Below, piece after piece: positions 7,539-10,042 of a stretch of 10,042 bases of DNA. The number at the start of each line of letters is the position of its first letter. Within the stretch, counting starts at the first letter, position 1. The notes beneath the pieces were generated by a model, which worked only from the letters and a program-made list of their open reading frames with translations, was not told where the DNA came from and did not search any database. This DNA is from an uncultured Collinsella sp. (GTDB taxonomy: Bacteria > Actinomycetota > Coriobacteriia > Coriobacteriales > Coriobacteriaceae). A program made the position numbers and the translations under genes. The stretch spans positions 1 to 10,042 of the forward strand of contig CABUMZ010000072.1 in NCBI GenBank assembly GCA_902492825.1, written 5' to 3'.

Positions 7539-7563
7539 CGGGGGTATTTTCGCCTGCTACTAT
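7535..7563 (+). promoter_or_regulatory. Strong housekeeping promoter for rplU-rpmA
   Basis: TTGACG (-35, 7535-7540) and TACTAT (-10, 7558-7563) are separated by exactly 17 bases. A TG at 7555-7556 forms an extended -10 (TGCTACTAT). Each hexamer differs from the sigma-70/SigA consensus at one position. Transcription should begin near 7570, giving a leader of about 36 bases before the ATG at 7606. The TGA stop of the upstream gene (7536-7538) lies within the -35 box. A strong promoter fits the high demand for ribosomal proteins. Confidence 0.85.
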
Positions 7564-7590
7564 ATTCGGCTGTTGCACTAACTGATGCAT

Positions 7591-7596
7591 GAAGGG
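7591..7596 (+). promoter_or_regulatory. Ribosome binding site of rplU
   Basis: GAAGGG lies nine bases before the ATG at 7606. It supports starting L21 at that codon, which gives the family-typical N-terminus MYAIVNTGGKQYKV. An in-frame ATG at 7585 lies before this site, would add seven non-conserved residues, and is rejected. Confidence 0.75.
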
Positions 7597-7605
7597 CAAG
7601 TAAAC

Positions 7606-7980
7606 ATGTACGCAATCGTTAACACGGGCGGCAAGCAGTACAAGGTCGCCACCGACGATGTCATCACCGTCGAGAAGATCGAGGGCAATGAGGGCGACAA
7701 GGTCACCCTGCCGGTTATCTTCCTCAACGATGGTAAGAAGATCGTCACCGATCCCGACAAGCTGGCCAAGGCCAAGGTTACCGCTCAGATCGTTGAGCAG
7801 TTCAAGGGCGAGAAGCAGCTGGTCTTCAAGTTCCACAAGCGCAAGCGCTATCGTCGTCTGAAGGGTCACCGTCAGCAGCTCACCAAGCTGAAGATCGTGA
7901 AGGTTCAGGCTACCTCCCGCGCCAAGAAGGCTGTCAAGGCAGAGGCTGAGGCTGTTGCCGAGGCTCCCGTCGCCGAGTAG
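7606..7980 (+). CDS. rplU: 50S ribosomal protein L21
   Basis: L21 binds 23S rRNA in the large ribosomal subunit. The N-terminus MYAIVNTGGKQYKVATDDVI and the central FKFHKRKRYRRLKGHRQQLT, followed by KLKIVKV, are highly typical of the family. The product is 124 residues against about 102-103 usually. The extra C-terminal stretch of about 20 residues begins after the conserved end and is rich in Ala, Glu and Val (AEAEAVAEAPVAE) after a short basic part (RAKKAVK). It is probably disordered; similar tails occur in some other lineages. Lysines are almost all AAG, in line with a highly expressed gene. The gene is first in its unit, with its own strong promoter, and lies 33 bases before rpmA. Confidence 0.97.
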   Translation: MYAIVNTGGKQYKVATDDVITVEKIEGNEGDKVTLPVIFLNDGKKIVTDPDKLAKAKVTAQIVEQFKGEKQLVFKFHKRKRYRRLKGHRQQLTKLKIVKVQATSRAKKAVKAEAEAVAEAPVAE

Positions 7981-8013
7981 ATTACACTCGTAACGAAAGA
8001 GTAGGTATACACA

Positions 8014-8271
8014 ATGGCACACAAAAAAGGACTCGGTTCCTCCCGTAATGGCCGTGACTCCCGCGGTCAGCGCCTTGGCACGAAGCGCTATGCCGGCCAG
8101 ACGGTAACCACGGGCACGATTCTCGTCCGTCAGCACGGCACGCACATCCACCCGGGTGAGAACGTTGGCCGTGGTAAGGACGACACGCTGTTCGCGCTGG
8201 TCGACGGTACCGTTGAGTTCCACAAGGGTATCAAGCACAGGGTCAGCGTACGCCCGCTCGCGAACGCGTAA
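8014..8271 (+). CDS. rpmA: 50S ribosomal protein L27
   Basis: L27 sits near the peptidyl-transferase centre, where its flexible N-terminus contacts tRNA. The 85-residue product begins MAHKKGLGSSRNGRDS, matching the mature bacterial L27 N-terminus, and continues with LGTKRYAGQ, ILVRQHGT and HPGENVGRGKDDTLFAL, all family signatures. It lacks the N-terminal extension that Firmicutes L27 carries and that the Prp (YsxB) protease removes; no prp gene lies between rplU and rpmA. The ribosome binding site is GTAGG (8001-8005), eight bases before the ATG. The gene is followed 25 bases later by a strong terminator, so it ends the rplU-rpmA transcript at least in part. Confidence 0.97.
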   Translation: MAHKKGLGSSRNGRDSRGQRLGTKRYAGQTVTTGTILVRQHGTHIHPGENVGRGKDDTLFALVDGTVEFHKGIKHRVSVRPLANA

Positions 8272-8287
8272 TTCACCCTTCATAGAG

Positions 8288-8297
8288 CACATATGTG
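8288..8297. repeat. Perfect 10-base palindrome before the terminator
   Basis: CACATATGTG is a perfect palindrome that shares its last base with the 5' arm of the terminator hairpin. It lies between rpmA and obgE, the only non-coding stretch of note there. It may be a protein binding site or may be chance; no matching second copy was noticed in the window. Confidence 0.3.
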
Positions 8298-8340
8298 GGA
8301 GGCACTTGAGTTTTAGGATTCAAGGGTCTCCCTCTTTTTT
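8297..8340 (+). terminator. Intrinsic terminator after rpmA
   Basis: The arm GGGAGGCACTTGA (8297-8309) pairs with TCAAGGGTCTCCC (8320-8332) over 13 positions, with one G-T wobble and one A-G mismatch and a ten-base loop. It is followed by TCTTTTTT (8333-8340). The GC-rich base and T-tract give a textbook Rho-independent terminator. It would end the rplU-rpmA transcript. Because the obgE ribosome binding site begins three bases after the T-tract, any transcript reaching obgE from upstream must read through it. Confidence 0.88.
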
Positions 8341-8342
8341 GT

Positions 8343-8348
8343 AGGAGG
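8343..8348 (+). promoter_or_regulatory. Ribosome binding site of obgE
   Basis: AGGAGG lies eight bases before the TTG at 8357. This perfect site supports the TTG start, which gives a standard Obg N-terminus (FTDISRINVCGGDGGAGC). It starts only three bases after the terminator T-tract. Confidence 0.85.
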
Positions 8349-8356
8349 CGATTCTG

Positions 8357-9823
8357 TTGTCACAGTTCACCGATATCAGCCGCATTAACGTGTGCGGCGG
8401 CGACGGCGGAGCCGGATGCATGTCGTTTAGGCGCGAGGCATTTGTCCCCAAGGGCGGCCCCGATGGCGGCGACGGCGGTCGTGGCGGCAATGTCGTCATC
8501 CAGGCCGATGCTCAGCTGTCTTCGCTGATCGATTACCGCTTTAAGCATCACTTTCGCGCCGAGCGCGGCACGCACGGGCAGGGTGCCCGTCGTAACGGCA
8601 AGAGCGGCGAGGACCTGATTCTCAAGGTCCCTATGGGTACCGTGGTGCGCGAGCTCGATCCCGAGACGCAGACCCCGATGTTTGAGATTGCCGACCTGGT
8701 GCACGACGGCGAGCGCGTCGTCGTGGCGCCCGGCGGTGCCGGCGGTCTGGGCAACACGCACTTTGTGACGTCGGTGCGTCGCGCTCCGGCCTTTGCCCAG
8801 TTGGGCGAACCGGCCGAGGAGCACTGGATCGAGCTCGAGATGAAGCTTATGGCCGATGCCGCGCTCGTGGGCTTTCCCTCCGTGGGTAAGTCATCGCTCA
8901 TCGCGCGCATGAGTGCCGCCCGTCCCAAGATTGCTGACTACCCGTTTACCACGCTCGTGCCGAACCTCGGCATGGTGCGTGCCGGTGAATATTCTTACGT
9001 CGTTGCCGACGTCCCCGGTCTTATCGAAGGCGCGAGCGAGGGTAAGGGCCTGGGTCACCAGTTCCTGCGCCACATTGAGCGTACGGCCCTGATCATGCAC
9101 GTCGTCGACATGACGGGTGGTTTTGAGGATCGCGATCCGGTCGAGGATTACCACATCATCAACCGCGAGCTCGAGCAGTATGGCGCCGAGCTTTCGGAGC
9201 GTCCGCAGATCGTCGTTGCCAACAAGTGCGATGCGCCGGGCACGGCCGACAAGATTGCCGACCTCAAGCGCGCAGCGCTCGACGATGGACATATGTTCTT
9301 TGCCGTGTCTGCCGTGACGGGCGCCGGCCTCAACACGCTGATGCTTGCCGTGGGCGAGCAGGTGGCTAAGCTGCGCGCCGAGTTGGCTGTCTCGGATGAG
9401 CCGGTCGTTCTGCGCGACGATGAGTGGGAGCGCCGTCGCCTGCAGCGTGAGAAGCGTTTCCGCATTGTTCAGGAAGAGCCCGGTGCCTTCCGCGTGGTCG
9501 GTCGTGCCATCGAGCGCATGGTCATCCAGACCGACTGGGAAAACGAGGAAGCTGTCATTTACCTGCAGCATAAGTTTGCGCGTATGGGTGTTGACGACGC
9601 GCTCGAGAAGGCCGGTTGCCGTGCGGGCGACGAGGTCCGCATTTGCCAGCGCGCCTTTGACTTTGAGGGCGCCGAGGACTTCTCGGAGTACGAGGAGCTC
9701 GAGGATGCTGGCGAGGACGTTGCCGTTGAAGCCATTGACGTGGCCGATGCTGCGGATGAGGGAGTCGAGGTTGTCGATGCGGCGGATGCCGCGGGCGATA
9801 CCGAGACACCGGAGGGCGAGTAA
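8357..9823 (+). CDS. obgE: GTPase Obg, ribosome assembly and stress factor
   Basis: Obg is an essential GTPase that acts in 50S subunit maturation and growth control. The 488-residue product has the glycine-rich Obg fold at about 1-160 (GGDGGAGCMSFRREAFVPKG, GGPDGGDGGRGGNV, APGGAGGLGN). The G domain follows with P-loop GFPSVGKS (172-179), a YPFTTLVPN switch, DVPG (218-221) and NKCD (289-292), then an SAV loop. A C-terminal OCT domain lies at about 365-433. After it comes a tail (435-488) with about 23 acidic residues of 54 and no Lys or Arg, including VADAAD and VDAADAA repeats. The start is TTG, chosen for its perfect ribosome binding site and the conserved N-terminus. The gene follows rplU-rpmA, as in many bacteria, but across a strong terminator; no convincing promoter of its own was found. 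nadD follows three bases after the stop. Confidence 0.96.
   Translation: MSQFTDISRINVCGGDGGAGCMSFRREAFVPKGGPDGGDGGRGGNVVIQADAQLSSLIDYRFKHHFRAERGTHGQGARRNGKSGEDLILKVPMGTVVRELDPETQTPMFEIADLVHDGERVVVAPGGAGGLGNTHFVTSVRRAPAFAQLGEPAEEHWIELEMKLMADAALVGFPSVGKSSLIARMSAARPKIADYPFTTLVPNLGMVRAGEYSYVVADVPGLIEGASEGKGLGHQFLRHIERTALIMHVVDMTGGFEDRDPVEDYHIINRELEQYGAELSERPQIVVANKCDAPGTADKIADLKRAALDDGHMFFAVSAVTGAGLNTLMLAVGEQVAKLRAELAVSDEPVVLRDDEWERRRLQREKRFRIVQEEPGAFRVVGRAIERMVIQTDWENEEAVIYLQHKFARMGVDDALEKAGCRAGDEVRICQRAFDFEGAEDFSEYEELEDAGEDVAVEAIDVADAADEGVEVVDAADAAGDTETPEGE
9811..9816 (+). promoter_or_regulatory. Ribosome binding site of nadD, inside the obgE end
   Basis: GGAGGG lies within the last codons of obgE, ten bases before the ATG at 9827. 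It supports that start for nadD and suggests that its translation is linked to that of obgE. Confidence 0.6.
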
Positions 9824-9826
9824 GCC

Positions 9827-10042
9827 ATGTCGCTGCGCGGTGGAATCGGTCTGCCCGAGCTTCCTCTAGAGGACGGGCAGGAGTTTAGGCTCGGCATTAT
9901 GGGTGGCACCTTTGATCCCATCCATTACGGGCACCTGGTGACCGCCGAGCAGGCGCGCGAGTCGCTCGACTTGGACGCTGTGCTCTTTATGCCGGCGGGT
10001 TCTCCTGCCTTTAAGCTTGACAAGCCGGTGACGCCTGCCGAG
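9827..10042 (+). CDS. nadD: Nicotinate-nucleotide adenylyltransferase, 5' part
   Basis: NadD transfers AMP from ATP to nicotinate mononucleotide, making deamido-NAD in the NAD pathway. Only the first 72 codons are in the window; the frame is open at the right edge. The nucleotidyltransferase signature GIMGGTFDPIHYGHL spans residues 23-37, with the (H/T)xGH motif as His33-Tyr-Gly-His36. Further on, LFMPAGSPAFKLDK matches the usual v-P-a-g-x-P-x-K region. About 20 residues precede the conserved RLGIMGG start, more than in most family members, where the motif begins within a few residues of Met1. No better start is seen: the internal ATG at 9899 falls inside the signature. The gene begins three bases after obgE, a common neighbour order; rsfS often follows nadD in related genomes and would be expected beyond the window. 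Confidence 0.92.
   Translation, partial: MSLRGGIGLPELPLEDGQEFRLGIMGGTFDPIHYGHLVTAEQARESLDLDAVLFMPAGSPAFKLDKPVTPAE

Noticed and set aside
7512..7550. The hairpin near the end of the DUF2344 gene as a terminator of the upstream operon.
   Set aside because: The stem is only six base pairs and the nearest T-run (TATTTT, 7545-7550) is 17 bases away. It does not fit an intrinsic terminator.
7585..7605. An earlier ATG giving L21 seven extra residues (MHEGQVN).
   Set aside because: The ribosome binding site GAAGGG lies downstream of it, and the conserved L21 N-terminus begins at the ATG at 7606.
8306..8334. TTGAGT within the terminator hairpin as a -35 box for obgE.
   Set aside because: The sequence 17 bases downstream is TCCCTC, which is not a -10 box, and other spacings gave nothing better.
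1..10042. Defence systems, mobile elements, CRISPR arrays, toxin-antitoxin genes or tRNAs.
   Set aside because: All ten genes are core housekeeping or conserved genes on one strand with even composition. No direct-repeat arrays, transposase motifs, integrase motifs or tRNA-like folds were noticed.

Overview
The window is a densely packed, single-strand (+) run of ten genes with high GC content and strong AGGAGG-type ribosome binding sites. Two genes use TTG starts. Composition and gene order (elongasome genes, a radical SAM/DUF2344 pair, rplU-rpmA, obgE, nadD) point to a Gram-positive, high-GC bacterium. From memory of gene order, my best guess is Actinomycetota, class Coriobacteriia, possibly Collinsella. 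That is inference: no rRNA or other lineage marker is present. No tRNA, rRNA, insertion sequence, CRISPR array or prophage signature was seen, and no gap between genes exceeds about 90 bases.

Region 1 (1-4841) is a cell-elongation block: mreD, mrdA (PBP2 transpeptidase) and rodA (SEDS glycosyltransferase). Together these form the membrane core of the rod-shape peptidoglycan synthesis machine; mreB and mreC probably lie just upstream of the window. A 309-residue protein follows with 18 bases between stop and start. Its C-terminal half resembles DUF697, and its N-terminal half looks like a GTPase fold that has lost its nucleotide-binding motifs. This is the least-described gene in the window and the best candidate for something new.

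Region 2 (4852-7538) holds a radical SAM protein of the TIGR03960 type and a DUF2344/TIGR03936 protein, joined by an ATGA stop/start overlap. The biochemical role of the pair is not known to me. The first six genes are spaced or overlapped so tightly that they could be one transcript.

Region 3 (7535-8340) is the ribosomal protein unit rplU-rpmA. It starts at a near-consensus promoter whose -35 box contains the stop codon of the upstream gene, and it ends at a strong intrinsic terminator. The RNase E/G gene (rng) and the prp/ysxB gene often found around these genes in other bacteria are absent. L27 correspondingly lacks the N-terminal extension that Prp removes.

Region 4 (8343-10042) has obgE, a ribosome-assembly GTPase with an acidic tail, whose ribosome binding site begins three bases after the terminator T-tract. 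It is followed by the 5' part of nadD (NAD biosynthesis), which runs off the window. No clear separate obgE promoter was found, so controlled read-through of the terminator is a plausible way for obgE and nadD to be expressed with the L21/L27 genes.
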